Shown: one piece after another, positions 24,526 to 33,015 of the stretch
Layout of the letters: every line of letters begins with the position of its first letter
How positions within the stretch are numbered: position 1 is the stretch's first letter
DNA from: Beijerinckiaceae bacterium
GTDB lineage: Bacteria > Pseudomonadota > Alphaproteobacteria > Rhizobiales > Beijerinckiaceae
Length of the DNA stretch: 36,162 nucleotides
NCBI GenBank assembly: GCA_947474545.1
Contig: CANJJI010000031.1
Coordinates: forward strand, 1-36,162
Reading direction: 5' to 3'
The notes under the pieces: generated by a model
The model's input: only the letters and a program-made list of their open reading frames with translations
Databases searched by the model: none
What the model was told of the DNA's origin: nothing
Position numbers and translations under genes: made by a program

Positions 24526-26613
24526 TTATACCGGTGTCACGAGCGCATCCACAGCGATTACCCCCTGCCCTTTGGGCAAGACAATCAGCGGATTAATCTC
24601 GATGGACCCGAACGCGCCCCCCTGCGAGGCTGCGAAAACCGAGAGCCGGCTCAAAGCTTCCGCCAGCGCCTCGATATCCGCCTCGGGCCGGCCGCGCGCT
24701 CCGGCAAGCAGCGGGAAGCTCTTGACCTCGCGGATCATTTGCCGCGCCGTCTCTATGCCGAAAGGCGCAACGCGCAGTGCAGTGTCGTGAAATATTTCGG
24801 CGAAAATGCCACCCAGGCCAAACATGATGGCGGGCCCGAACACCGCATCCCGCTTCATCCCGACAATAGTTTCCACACCTCCTGAAATCATCGGCGACAC
24901 CAGCACGCCCTCCAGCCGGGCCTGCGGCATTGCCTGCGCTGCTTTTTCCATGATCATATCAAAGGCGCGGGCAGCAGCCTCTTCGCCTTCAATCCCGAGC
25001 ATCACCCCGCCGATATCTGATTTATGAGCGATATCCGGCGAGGCAATTTTCAGGACAACCCGACCGCCGAACTTGCGCGCTGCAGCGCCAGCCTCCGTAT
25101 GGTTTTTGGCCAGAACGTCGCCGACAGTTTTGACGCCGATCTTCTCCACCAATTGCTTGGCCGCCCGCTCTCCGCCAGTAAATATTTCATTTGCAACGGC
25201 TATCGCTGGCACTTCAGGCTTTTTCTCAAGTTCCGGAACACCAGTGCTCGCCTGAATGGAACGCACCGATGCCATGGCAGCAATAGCGCGCGTCAACTCG
25301 TCGCAAACGAAAATATCGAGGCTCTGGAATTTCAGCTGCCATTCGTCCGAAAGGCACGCGACCAGCGCCAGATAGCGCTCCGGCCGCCGCTTGCGCGCCG
25401 CGGCCAGCCAGTCATGCAACGCGCCCATATTGTGTTCGAGCAGCCCGAAATGGCCGATGATAAAGATGGCGCTATCAAAATCGCCCTCCACCGCCAGCGC
25501 ATCGACGACGCGATTATATTGCACAAGACTGCCGTTATCGACCGGGTTGCGGACGGTCGCGAGCGGATTACCTTCCCGCACATGCTTTTGCAGATGTTCC
25601 TCGAGCGTTGGCAGAACAAAGCCATGCTTGGTCGCTTCGTCAGTGGCCAGAATGCCAAGCCCGCCCGACACGGTTCCCACAGCCATACGTGGCCCGGGAA
25701 TGGCGCGCTTGGTGCTGCAGGCGACGATGACGTCAATCATTTCCTCGACGCTGTCAGCGCAATAAACTCCATCCTGCTTGAACACAGCTTCGTAGACATC
25801 ATAACCGCCCACCATCGAGGCCGTATGAGAAGCCACCGCCGCAGCGCCCTCGTCCGTTCGCCCGGCTTTCAGGGCGATGACCGTCTTTCCATTCGCGCGC
25901 GCCAGCTGGAACGCCTTGCGCAGGGCCGCAGGCCGTGTCGTGCCTTCAAGGTAGACCGCGATAACTTTGGTGATCTCATCGCGCGCCAGATGTGATATAC
26001 AATCGGATATGTCGATGTCCGCCTGATTGCCGGTCGCGATCCATTTGGCGATGCCTACCCCGCGATCCCTCAACATGCCCATAAGATGCGAACCGACAAA
26101 ACCGCTCTGGCTGGCGATACTGACCGGGCCAAGCTCTGGCCAATCCTTGCCCGTATGTTCGCAAATGCCAGTAAAAGTCGCGCTGAACCGGCTTTCGAGA
26201 CTGAGCCCGCCCATACTATTGGGACCAACGAGACGCATACCCGCAGCACTCGCTTTGGCCGCAATCCGCAATTGGGCCTCGCGGCCTTTTTCACTGGCTT
26301 CGGCGAAACCGGAGCTCAGGATCACCGCAAGCGGTATCTTCTTTGCTGCGCAGGCTTCCACCGCCTCCTCGACACCCCTGGCAGGCACGACGATGATGGC
26401 GCAGTCGGTATCATCAGGCAGCGCTGCGATCTCGCCATAGGCTTTCAGACCCTGCACTTCCGCCGAGCCCGGATTCACTGGATAAATTTTTCCCTGAAAT
26501 CCCAGCCGCAAGGTCTGGTCCACCGGCCGCCCGCCAAGTTTGTTGGGATCGCCCGACGCGCCGATAATGGCAATCGCCTTAGGATAGAAGAAGCGGTTGA
26601 GAATATCGTCCAT
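24526..26613 (-). CDS. NDP-forming acyl-CoA synthetase (acetate-CoA ligase-like, fused alpha-beta)
   Basis: A 695-residue enzyme that would make acyl-CoA from acid, CoA and ATP with release of ADP, through a phospho-His intermediate. Order: a CoA-binding Rossmann domain (about 1-130, IAIIGASGDPNKLGGRPV), a succinyl-CoA-ligase-like domain with the catalytic H263 in ASHTASMVGG, then an ATP-grasp domain (about 470-695). This energy-saving class differs from the two AMP-forming ligases elsewhere in the window. AGGA precedes the ATG at 26613. It diverges from the cupin gene and follows the crotonase operon without sharing its promoter. The substrate acid is unknown. Confidence 0.9.
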   Translation of the reverse strand: MDDILNRFFYPKAIAIIGASGDPNKLGGRPVDQTLRLGFQGKIYPVNPGSAEVQGLKAYGEIAALPDDTDCAIIVVPARGVEEAVEACAAKKIPLAVILSSGFAEASEKGREAQLRIAAKASAAGMRLVGPNSMGGLSLESRFSATFTGICEHTGKDWPELGPVSIASQSGFVGSHLMGMLRDRGVGIAKWIATGNQADIDISDCISHLARDEITKVIAVYLEGTTRPAALRKAFQLARANGKTVIALKAGRTDEGAAAVASHTASMVGGYDVYEAVFKQDGVYCADSVEEMIDVIVACSTKRAIPGPRMAVGTVSGGLGILATDEATKHGFVLPTLEEHLQKHVREGNPLATVRNPVDNGSLVQYNRVVDALAVEGDFDSAIFIIGHFGLLEHNMGALHDWLAAARKRRPERYLALVACLSDEWQLKFQSLDIFVCDELTRAIAAMASVRSIQASTGVPELEKKPEVPAIAVANEIFTGGERAAKQLVEKIGVKTVGDVLAKNHTEAGAAARKFGGRVVLKIASPDIAHKSDIGGVMLGIEGEEAAARAFDMIMEKAAQAMPQARLEGVLVSPMISGGVETIVGMKRDAVFGPAIMFGLGGIFAEIFHDTALRVAPFGIETARQMIREVKSFPLLAGARGRPEADIEALAEALSRLSVFAASQGGAFGSIEINPLIVLPKGQGVIAVDALVTPV

Positions 26614-26684
26614 GTTCGTTTCATCCTGTTTTTTTTAGATTATGCGCGAGGTCAATTGATGCTTGCAAGGAAAGAAACTCATTT

Positions 26685-26709
26685 CAAGGGCAACCTGCTT
26701 CTGCCCTTG
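26685..26709. promoter_or_regulatory. Inverted repeat in the synthetase/cupin divergent gap
   Basis: CAAGGGCA and TGCCCTTG form perfect 8-bp arms around nine bases in the 158-nt gap between the synthetase and cupin genes. It could be an operator or a leader hairpin. No other copy was seen in the window. Otherwise the gap shows only the cupin ribosome site AGGAGG. Confidence 0.4.
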
Positions 26710-26771
26710 CAGCCAACCATGATTTGGAGCATTCTCGGCAAAATAATTCGGTACATTCCTAGGAGGATTCC

Positions 26772-27650
26772 ATGAAAATTGTGCAGGGCGACCAGGTCGA
26801 ATGGAAACGCGGTCTCGAATATCGCGGCGGCACATTCCATTTCCGCAATCTCATGGAAGGCCGCGCCGGGACAATCGGCAATTTTCAATTGTCCATGGGC
26901 CGCAACGACAAGGATTTCATGTCGCCACGTCACCGGCATAATTTTGAGCAATTCCGTTGCCAGCTTGAAGGCGAACTCGAATTCGGCCGCGACGGCACGA
27001 TGAAACCAGGCATGTGCGGCTATTTTCCCGAAGGCGCCCACTACGGCCCGCAGACCTCCCAGATGGACGCGACAACTATCGTTTTGCAGTTCGGCGGCGC
27101 CAGTGGCAGCGGCTACCTGTCCCGCGCCGAAGTATTTCGCGGCATGCAGGAACTTTCAACCACCGGCACGTTCAAGGACGGGATCTACCGCCGAAATGAG
27201 GGCGAGCCGGGCAAGAAAAACCGCGATGGCTACCAGGCCATCTGGGAACATGTGAACGGCCAGGAGATGGAATATCCCAAACCCCGTTATCCCGCTCCGA
27301 TCATGATGGACGAATCCCATTTCGCCTGGACAGCGGCAAACGATGAACCAGGCGTCAGTGAAAAACTGCTCGGACAATTCACTGAACGGCGCAATGAAGC
27401 GGCCTTCGTGAAGGTCGCCAAAGGCGCGACACATATTCTCCATCCGCGTAGCGTTTACTTTTGCAAATCCGGCAAAGGCAAAATCGGCAGCGACGACATC
27501 CGTTTCTGCTCGACGATCCATCTGGAAGACGGCGAAAAAGCCACTGTAACAGCCAGCGAAGATATGGTTTTCATTCGCATGGGCCTGCCAGACCTGTCCG
27601 GACTGGAAATGAACCGTCCTCAATCGGCCACAGCAATGGCGGCGGAATAA
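26772..27650 (+). CDS. Cupin-domain protein (bicupin-like)
   Basis: A 292-residue protein. The first cupin barrel shows metal-ligand-type residues H54, H56 and E59 in SPRHRHNFEQ, with H90 in PEGAHYGP. A second barrel-like half starts near residue 200 (FTERRNEAAFVKVAKGATHILHP) and lacks an obvious full ligand set. An AGGAGG ribosome site precedes the ATG. Metal-dependent dioxygenases, isomerases and decarboxylases share this fold, but I do not recognise the subfamily. It is divergent from the NDP-forming synthetase and may act on the same pathway. No signal peptide. Confidence 0.8.
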   Translation: MKIVQGDQVEWKRGLEYRGGTFHFRNLMEGRAGTIGNFQLSMGRNDKDFMSPRHRHNFEQFRCQLEGELEFGRDGTMKPGMCGYFPEGAHYGPQTSQMDATTIVLQFGGASGSGYLSRAEVFRGMQELSTTGTFKDGIYRRNEGEPGKKNRDGYQAIWEHVNGQEMEYPKPRYPAPIMMDESHFAWTAANDEPGVSEKLLGQFTERRNEAAFVKVAKGATHILHPRSVYFCKSGKGKIGSDDIRFCSTIHLEDGEKATVTASEDMVFIRMGLPDLSGLEMNRPQSATAMAAE

Positions 27651-27663
27651 GCCGGCAGAATGT

Positions 27664-27801
27664 TTACATTCGCTTCAATATCGTGAGAGGCTTGCAGTGA
27701 TTTGCACAGCAAGCCTCAATTCTTTGCATGCATAGGCGTTCCGGCAAAGCCATCATTGCACTGCCGCCAAACTTCTTCATCGACAAGAGGTTCGATTTCA
27801 T
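27664..27801 (-). CDS. Possible small protein, 45 residues (doubtful)
   Basis: A 45-codon frame begins at an ATG 7 nt after GGGAGGG, an ideal ribosome site, in the gap between the cupin and marR2 genes. The product starts MKSNLLSMKKFGGSAMM and has three cysteines in CCANHC. It overlaps the cupin terminator hairpin. In another minus frame the same DNA reads EIEPLVDEEVWRQCNDGF, which looks protein-like and could be a gene remnant. I do not recognise either. Treat as a candidate only. Confidence 0.2.
   Translation of the reverse strand: MKSNLLSMKKFGGSAMMALPERLCMQRIEACCANHCKPLTILKRM
27687..27717 (+). terminator. Hairpin downstream of the cupin gene
   Basis: GAGGCTTGC and GCAAGCCTC form perfect 9-bp arms with a 13-nt loop, 36 nt after the cupin stop, followed by AATTCTTTG. 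A stable stem and a short T-rich tail support factor-independent termination. Confidence 0.65.
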
Positions 27802-27838
27802 GAATGATCCCTCCCGGTGAGGGAAACGTTCAAAATCA

Positions 27839-28360
27839 ATGTCGGTAAATCAGAAGACCCCAAACGGGTCCGTAAAAACATCGCGAATTCGGCCTGGGAC
27901 GGGGGTGCGGAAAAGCAATGCCGCCCTGCGTTATCTGGCGCGCGATGAAACCGTCGGCTTTCTCCTTTGGGATGCCCGCCGCGCCATATCCCGCGATTTT
28001 GAGAAGCGTATATCGCCCCATGGCGTCAGTCTCGGTACATTCTGGATCCTGCGCATCCTCTGGGATGAAGATGGTGTCACGCAATCCCAGCTGATCCAGC
28101 GCGTGCGCATGAAGGGACCAACAATCGTCGGCACTGTAGCGCAGCTGGAACGTGAAGGTCTTGTCACCCGCACAGCCGACGCCAGCGACAGCCGCAAGAA
28201 ACTGATCAGCCTGACCCCGAAGGGGCACGCTTTACGCAACATCATTCTCCCCATTACAGAAGACGTCAACAAGCGCGCACTCAAGGGCTTCGCTGCAGCA
28301 GAGCGCAATCAGCTGAAAGACATGTTGCGGCGCCTGCGCCTCAATATGAGCGAAGGCTGA
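27839..28360 (+). CDS. MarR-family transcriptional regulator 2
   Basis: A 173-residue winged-helix regulator. The dimer helix (FLLWDARRAISRDFEKRI) precedes the wHTH VSLGTFWILRILWDEDGVTQ, SQLIQRVRMKGPTIVGTV and LEREGLVTRTADASDSRKKL. The start at 27839 has only a distant GAGGGA (about 14 nt), which lies in the hairpin CCCTC-CCGGT-GAGGG, so translation may be weak or controlled. It converges on an SDR gene and may regulate the catabolic module to its right. Its effector is unknown. Confidence 0.85.
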   Translation: MSVNQKTPNGSVKTSRIRPGTGVRKSNAALRYLARDETVGFLLWDARRAISRDFEKRISPHGVSLGTFWILRILWDEDGVTQSQLIQRVRMKGPTIVGTVAQLEREGLVTRTADASDSRKKLISLTPKGHALRNIILPITEDVNKRALKGFAAAERNQLKDMLRRLRLNMSEG

Positions 28361-28369
28361 AGCGCCCCA

Positions 28370-29149
28370 TCAAGGCGCCATAACCGCACCACCATTCATC
28401 GCAACGCCCTGCCCAGTCATCCAGGCCGCATCGGCGCTGGCGAGAAACCACGCCAGCCCCGCCATATCTTCAGGATAGCCGATACGCCCGAGCGGCACAT
28501 GAACGGCCGCATCCGCAATCAGCTTTTCACGCGGAGTGGCCACCATCGGCATGGCTGTCAGTGATTGACCGGGAATGAGCGCATTGACACGAATGCCATG
28601 CGGCGCCCATTCGAGAGCCAGGGATTTCGTCAGCGAGGAAATAGCGGATTTCGTTGCCGCATAGTTTGAACCTTTTGCAGCCCCCTCAAGCGCCCGGCCC
28701 GACGAAATGTTTATGATGCAGCCCCGCTTTTTTTCAATCATCGCAGGACCCAGCGCCTTCACGATCAAAAATGGAGCAGTGACGTTGACCCGGAAAGTCA
28801 GTTCCCATTGCTCCTGCGTCAACTCCAGAACAGTTCCGCGCGGAAACACGCTGGCGTTGTTGATCAGACAAAAGGGCGCGCCATATTTTTCGAGCGTCTC
28901 TTTCGCCGCGCGCTGGATATCGGCAGCACTGGCCAGATCCACCTTGAAAAAAGTGGCGTCGCCGCCAGTGGCACGAACCTGTTTGGCGGTTTCCTCGCCG
29001 GAAGCCTGATCCACATCCCAGACCGCGATTTTGCCGCCTTTACCGCCAAATCGCTTTGCGAACGCCCGGCCGAAGCCGCCGCCGCCGCCTGTAATCACAA
29101 CAACATCTCCGGATTTGAAGCCGTCGCGCAGGATTCCATCTTCGCTCAT
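28370..29149 (-). CDS. SDR oxidoreductase
   Basis: A 259-residue short-chain dehydrogenase. The cofactor motif is TGGGGGFGR, with WDVD after the second strand suggesting NAD. INNAS, the catalytic S150, Y163 and K167 in SSGRALEGAAKGSNYAATK, and a C-terminal GVAMNGGAVM follow. The start at 29149 has GGGGAGGGAAT before it; the 68 extra codons upstream are an artefact. It is divergent from the alpha/beta hydrolase and may oxidise a hydroxyl in that pathway. Confidence 0.88.
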   Translation of the reverse strand: MSEDGILRDGFKSGDVVVITGGGGGFGRAFAKRFGGKGGKIAVWDVDQASGEETAKQVRATGGDATFFKVDLASAADIQRAAKETLEKYGAPFCLINNASVFPRGTVLELTQEQWELTFRVNVTAPFLIVKALGPAMIEKKRGCIINISSGRALEGAAKGSNYAATKSAISSLTKSLALEWAPHGIRVNALIPGQSLTAMPMVATPREKLIADAAVHVPLGRIGYPEDMAGLAWFLASADAAWMTGQGVAMNGGAVMAP

Positions 29150-29181
29150 ATTCCCTCCCCAGGGCTTGTGCCCGAACAAGA

Positions 29182-29195
29182 TAGGTTGGTACCTA
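29182..29195. promoter_or_regulatory. Short inverted repeat in the SDR/hydrolase gap
   Basis: TAGGT and ACCTA arms flank TGGT, and GGTACC inside is itself a palindrome. The element lies about 35 nt upstream of the SDR ATG. It is short and could be chance. Confidence 0.3.
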
Positions 29196-29281
29196 CTTAT
29201 TTCCGCAGCCTGAATATTTCGTTTGACAGCAATGTTAGGCCGGGTGCTAATTAACCGCAAGCAGGATCGTGAATAGACAAT

Positions 29282-29300
29282 TTTCCGGTTCAACCGGAAA
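29282..29300. promoter_or_regulatory. Perfect 19-bp palindrome upstream of the hydrolase operon
   Basis: TTTCCGGTT, one C, then AACCGGAAA make a perfect 9+1+9 palindrome, 24 nt before the hydrolase ATG and about 130 nt from the SDR ATG. Length and position suit a dimeric repressor (MarR or TetR type). No second copy was seen near the other promoters. The regulator may be the nearby MarR2, but that is a guess. Confidence 0.6.
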
Positions 29301-29324
29301 CAAATTCTGCACTGGGAGGATGGA

Positions 29325-30119
29325 ATGACTTCGGCAGCCAGCGATGGCCTCACGACAATCGATATTCATGGAACCGAAGTCCAGACATTCGTCGGCGGCG
29401 CCGGTCCCAATATAGTCTATCTGCATTCGGCTCTGTGGCTCGGTGATGACACGGCCTTTGTGCACGAACTGGCAAAACATGGCCACGTGATTGCCCCGCT
29501 ACATCCAGGCATTGGCACTGGAAAGGATAAAAACAACACCGGCTCCGTTGACGATCTTGCCTATCTCTATCTCGATTTGATCGAACAGCTGAAACTGAAA
29601 GACGTAACGCTTGTAGGCGCGTCCTTCGGCGGCTGGATCGCTGCGGAAATGGCGGTACGCAATTGCAACGCGTTGTCCCGGCTCGTGCTGATTGATGCGC
29701 TCGGCGTCAAGCTTGGTGAGCGCGAACATCGCGACATTCAGGATTTTTACGGCACGCCTGATTCAGAGCTTACGCGAATGTGTTTCGCCGATCCGGCCAG
29801 GGGCGGCGCAGAGTTGCGCTCGCTCGGCGATGATGATCTGCGCCGCCGCCTCCGCGCTCGCGAAGCGCTCGCCCGCTATGGCTGGCAGCCCTATATGCAT
29901 AATCCCCGCCTGAAACTGCGGCTGCATCGGGTGAATGTACCGACGCTAGTCATGTGGGGCGACAAGGATGGCGTCGCAAGCCCGGATTACGGGAAGGCCT
30001 ACGCAAACCTCATTCCCGGCTCACAATTCGAACTTGTCAAAAACGCTGGCCATCTCTGCCATATCGAACATCCCGCCACCGTCGCGTCGCGGATTCAATC
30101 CTTCGCACATAACCGATAG
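29325..30119 (+). CDS. Alpha/beta hydrolase
   Basis: A 264-residue alpha/beta hydrolase. The nucleophile elbow GASFGG has S100, the acid region WGDKDG lies at about 211-216, and NAGHLCHIE gives H243. GGGAGGATGGA sits before the ATG. Weakly similar enzymes cleave C-C bonds in ring-fission products, esters or lactones. It opens a rightward operon with a luciferase-like monooxygenase 12 nt away, so a lactone or ester made by that oxygenase is a reasonable substrate, unproven. Confidence 0.87.
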   Translation: MTSAASDGLTTIDIHGTEVQTFVGGAGPNIVYLHSALWLGDDTAFVHELAKHGHVIAPLHPGIGTGKDKNNTGSVDDLAYLYLDLIEQLKLKDVTLVGASFGGWIAAEMAVRNCNALSRLVLIDALGVKLGEREHRDIQDFYGTPDSELTRMCFADPARGGAELRSLGDDDLRRRLRAREALARYGWQPYMHNPRLKLRLHRVNVPTLVMWGDKDGVASPDYGKAYANLIPGSQFELVKNAGHLCHIEHPATVASRIQSFAHNR

Positions 30120-30131
30120 CGAGGCTTTCAA

Positions 30132-31328
30132 ATGCGCATCTATCATTTCTCTGAAGAGCCCTATCCCGACGTCTGGACGCCCGACCGGCCCACACTTCGT
30201 GTAACCCTGCCAAATGAATTGTGCGATCCAAAGCGCGCCAATGAACTTTATCATCGTTATGTCGACGAATGGATGCTGGCGGACCAGCTAGGTTTCGACA
30301 TCATGTTGAACGAGCATCATTCCACAGCGACTTGCCTCACCGCTTCAGCCAATTTGATGCTCGCAATTCTTGCGCGCGTAACAAAGAATGCGCGCCTGCT
30401 TGTGCTTGGTGTGCCCGTCTGCAACAGGCAGGATCCCGTGCGCATCGCCGAGGAAATGTCGATGATCGATGTGATTTCAGGCGGACGGCTCGAATTCGGC
30501 ATGATCAAGGGCGTGCCTTACGAAATCGCGCCCGCGAATTCACAGCCCACCCGCATGATGGACCGCTTCTGGGAGGCCCATGACATCATCGTCAAGGCGA
30601 TGACGACCCACAACGGCGCATTCAATTTCGAAGGCGAGTTCTTCCATCATCGCACCGTCAACATCTGGCCGCGCCCCTGGCAACAACCCCATCCACCAAT
30701 CTGGTCTTCCACATCAACACCAGCTAACGCGAAGGAAATCGGCCTGCGCGGTTATGTCGTCGGTTCATTCATGGGTGGAATCGACGAAACACGGAAGCTT
30801 CACAAAGCCTATGCCGAAGGCTATCGCGAAGGCGGCTTTGGTAATGACGTGCCCGTCGACCGTTTCGGCTATCTCGCCATGTGCGCAACGGCAAACACCG
30901 AAGCCGAAGCCCGCCGCCGCGCGGATATGATTGCCGATTATCTGCGCACCAACGCTCAAGTCGCTGACCCCTTCAACAAGCCGCCGGGGTATTTCAGCGT
31001 CGATGCCGCCTTCCGTTCCATGCGCTCGCCCAATCCGCGCGCTTTCCGTACACTCGTGACACCAAAAGGCCGGCCAGTCGAACTCTCGACGGCGACCCTA
31101 GACGATTTCATTGAATGCGGCATCGCTTTTGCCGGCACGCCTGACCAGGTGTTCGAACAAATCTGCTCCTTCGTCGACGGCATCGGCGGGCTCGGCAACC
31201 TCTTGCTGATGGGACAGGGCGGTCATCTCAATCACGAAGAAACCGTCGACAGCATCACGTTGTTCGGCAAACAGGTCCTGCCGCGCCTGAAAGCGCGTTA
31301 TGCGCCTGAAATGAAATTCGCGGCCTGA
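30132..31328 (+). CDS. LLM-class flavin-dependent monooxygenase
   Basis: A 398-residue luciferase-like protein. The barrel starts MRIYHFSEEPYPDVW, followed by ADQLGFDIMLNEHHSTATC, ARLLVLGVPVCNRQDPVRIAEE and the diagnostic DVISGGRLEFGMIKG. The C-terminal part has CGIAFAGTPDQVFEQI. It would use reduced flavin from a separate reductase to oxygenate a substrate, possibly Baeyer-Villiger type. No flavin reductase gene is seen in the window. GAGG precedes the ATG. It is distinct from the partial family member at the left edge. Confidence 0.92.
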   Translation: MRIYHFSEEPYPDVWTPDRPTLRVTLPNELCDPKRANELYHRYVDEWMLADQLGFDIMLNEHHSTATCLTASANLMLAILARVTKNARLLVLGVPVCNRQDPVRIAEEMSMIDVISGGRLEFGMIKGVPYEIAPANSQPTRMMDRFWEAHDIIVKAMTTHNGAFNFEGEFFHHRTVNIWPRPWQQPHPPIWSSTSTPANAKEIGLRGYVVGSFMGGIDETRKLHKAYAEGYREGGFGNDVPVDRFGYLAMCATANTEAEARRRADMIADYLRTNAQVADPFNKPPGYFSVDAAFRSMRSPNPRAFRTLVTPKGRPVELSTATLDDFIECGIAFAGTPDQVFEQICSFVDGIGGLGNLLLMGQGGHLNHEETVDSITLFGKQVLPRLKARYAPEMKFAA

Positions 31329-31340
31329 GGGAGACAAACA

Positions 31341-32177
31341 GTGGCTGACAATTGGATCGTCATCAAGGAATGGCCAGAACTCATCTTGCAGAAACTTGAG
31401 GACTCGGGCGTTGCGCGCATCATTCTCAATCGTCCGGACAAGCGCAATTGCTGGAACCGCGAGATGTGCGAAGCTTTTTTACAAAGCCTCGAAATCATAC
31501 GCGCCGACAAGTCGCTTAAATGCTGCATCACAAAGGGTGCAGGACCGGTCTTTTCCTCCGGCCTTGATCTCAAATTTTTGCGCGAAGTCTCCAATGGCCC
31601 GCTGCTCGATTGGGATCGCCCGACCCCGACAATTCAGATCGCCAATGCCTTGCGTGGTTTCCCGCGCATTATGATTGCGCAAATCCATGGCTATTGCCTT
31701 GGCGGCGCGCTGGGCATCATGAATTGTCATGATCTTGTCTATGCGGCAGAAGACGTGCAAATCGGTATGCCCGAAATTCTGCGCGGCTCATTCGGGCAGC
31801 TGGTGACCTCAACCTTGCTGCATGGCGGCGTACCCCAGAAGAAACTGTCGCACATCGCTCTTGTCGGCAAAAATTTTTCGGGCAAGGAAGCAGACGAACT
31901 CGGAGTTGTCTCTAAAGCCGTTCCCGCCGCCGAACTTGAAACATTCACTGTCGGCATTGCGCGCGAGATTGCCTCACGCCATCTCGCCCCGCTGGAACAT
32001 CACAAGATCACCGTGCAACTCGGCCGCGATCTCGGCATCAATCAGGCGGTTCAGGTCGACCAGTTGGTAGGCTCGCGCCTGCGCCACGCGATGGACCCGC
32101 TCGGCGATGTCGAGAATTATCTCGGCTCGCAAAAGGGGGGCCCGAACCTCGGTTACAAGCGCCCGGACGTAGGGTGA
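31341..32177 (+). CDS. Crotonase-family protein, HCHL-like features
   Basis: A 278-residue crotonase starting at GTG with GGGAGACA upstream. The motif SSGLDLKFLREVSNGP resembles the hydroxycinnamoyl-CoA hydratase-lyase segment. HGYCLGGALGIMNCHD has Gly where hydratases carry the first catalytic Glu, while the second, E145 in GMPEILRG, is kept, a pattern also found in HCHL. The HCHL active-site tyrosine in that segment is absent here. Its true reaction (hydration, retro-aldol or C-C hydrolysis) is open. It lies 12 nt after the monooxygenase gene. Confidence 0.85.
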   Translation: MADNWIVIKEWPELILQKLEDSGVARIILNRPDKRNCWNREMCEAFLQSLEIIRADKSLKCCITKGAGPVFSSGLDLKFLREVSNGPLLDWDRPTPTIQIANALRGFPRIMIAQIHGYCLGGALGIMNCHDLVYAAEDVQIGMPEILRGSFGQLVTSTLLHGGVPQKKLSHIALVGKNFSGKEADELGVVSKAVPAAELETFTVGIAREIASRHLAPLEHHKITVQLGRDLGINQAVQVDQLVGSRLRHAMDPLGDVENYLGSQKGGPNLGYKRPDVG

Positions 32178-32179
32178 AA

Positions 32180-32210
32180 GCGGTCAGTGTCTAGTGGATG
32201 GTCTGACCGC
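32180..32210. terminator. Inverted repeat at converging gene ends
   Basis: GCGGTCAG and CTGACCGC are perfect 8-bp arms with a 15-nt loop, spanning the end of the crotonase gene and the stop and last codons of the converging SDR. A likely bidirectional transcription stop, though no T-tract is present. Confidence 0.45.
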
Positions 32211-32955
32211 CATCCACGACAACAGTAGCACCGGTCATGAACGAAGCCGCGTCGGACACCAGAAATGCCGCGACATCGCCGATCTCGTCACATTCCGCAG
32301 GACGCCGCAACATGATGCGTTCCTTCACCGCATCGAGATTGACCAGGCCCTTGTCCATATAACCCTTGTAACGCGGCGATAACGTGGAGCCCGGACAGAC
32401 AGAATTCACGCGCAATCCCTGCGAGCCGTAATCAATCGCAAGCTGCCGCGTGAGGTTGACCACTGCACCCTTGGTCGCGCAATAAACCGGCATCTTGGGA
32501 TTCCCGATCACTCCGAATGTCGAAGCTATATTGACGATGGATGGCCCCTTGGCTTTCAGCAACAGTGGGATGAACTCGCGGCACATATAATAAACGCTGT
32601 TCAGATTTGTTCCGATCAACTCGTTCCACTTGTCCGTCGGCAATTCATGTAGCAATGCGCTGTGATTATTGCCGGCATTATTGACGATCGCTTTTGCGAC
32701 TCCCCATCTCTCAGTAACGAACGAAGCAAGGGCCTGCACGTCAGCTTCCCTCGAAACGTCGGCGACAAAATATTCACATTTGAAGCCACGTCCGCAGATA
32801 TCGTCTGCTGCCTCTTTCAACGTTGCTTCAGTCCGCCCGCATATAACCGCGACGGCTCCCATTTCGGCCACAGCCATAGCCGTCGACTTGCCAATGCCCG
32901 CCCCGCCGCCGGTGACGACAACTACGTCGCCGTTCATCTTGAGTTTTCCGAGCAT
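32191..32955 (-). CDS. SDR oxidoreductase downstream of TRAP genes
   Basis: A 254-residue short-chain dehydrogenase. The cofactor motif is VTGGGAGIG, with CGRT after the second strand favouring NADP. VNNAGNN, the catalytic S145, Y158 and K162 in ASTFGVIGNPKMPVYCATK and PGSTLSPR follow. GAGGAGAATGAGGC precedes the ATG. It lies 60 nt after the TRAP permease gene on the same strand, which suggests that the imported compound or its product is its substrate. Confidence 0.88.
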   Translation of the reverse strand: MLGKLKMNGDVVVVTGGGAGIGKSTAMAVAEMGAVAVICGRTEATLKEAADDICGRGFKCEYFVADVSREADVQALASFVTERWGVAKAIVNNAGNNHSALLHELPTDKWNELIGTNLNSVYYMCREFIPLLLKAKGPSIVNIASTFGVIGNPKMPVYCATKGAVVNLTRQLAIDYGSQGLRVNSVCPGSTLSPRYKGYMDKGLVNLDAVKERIMLRRPAECDEIGDVAAFLVSDAASFMTGATVVVDGGQTIH

Positions 32956-33015
32956 GCCTCATTCTCCTCGCCCTGCGGGTCTTGCCATAAGCTGGTCAAA
33001 AGAAATTAGAAGGCT

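Noticed and set aside
27693-27706. A fourth exact TGCA-N6-TGCA in the loop of the cupin terminator
   Set aside because: It has a less AT-rich centre, lies downstream of a gene rather than at a promoter, and about 0.5 chance match is expected in the window.
29150-29353. 68-codon N-terminal extension of the SDR ending at 28370
   Set aside because: It overlaps the divergent hydrolase start and its palindrome; the ATG at 29149 has a GGGGAGGG site.
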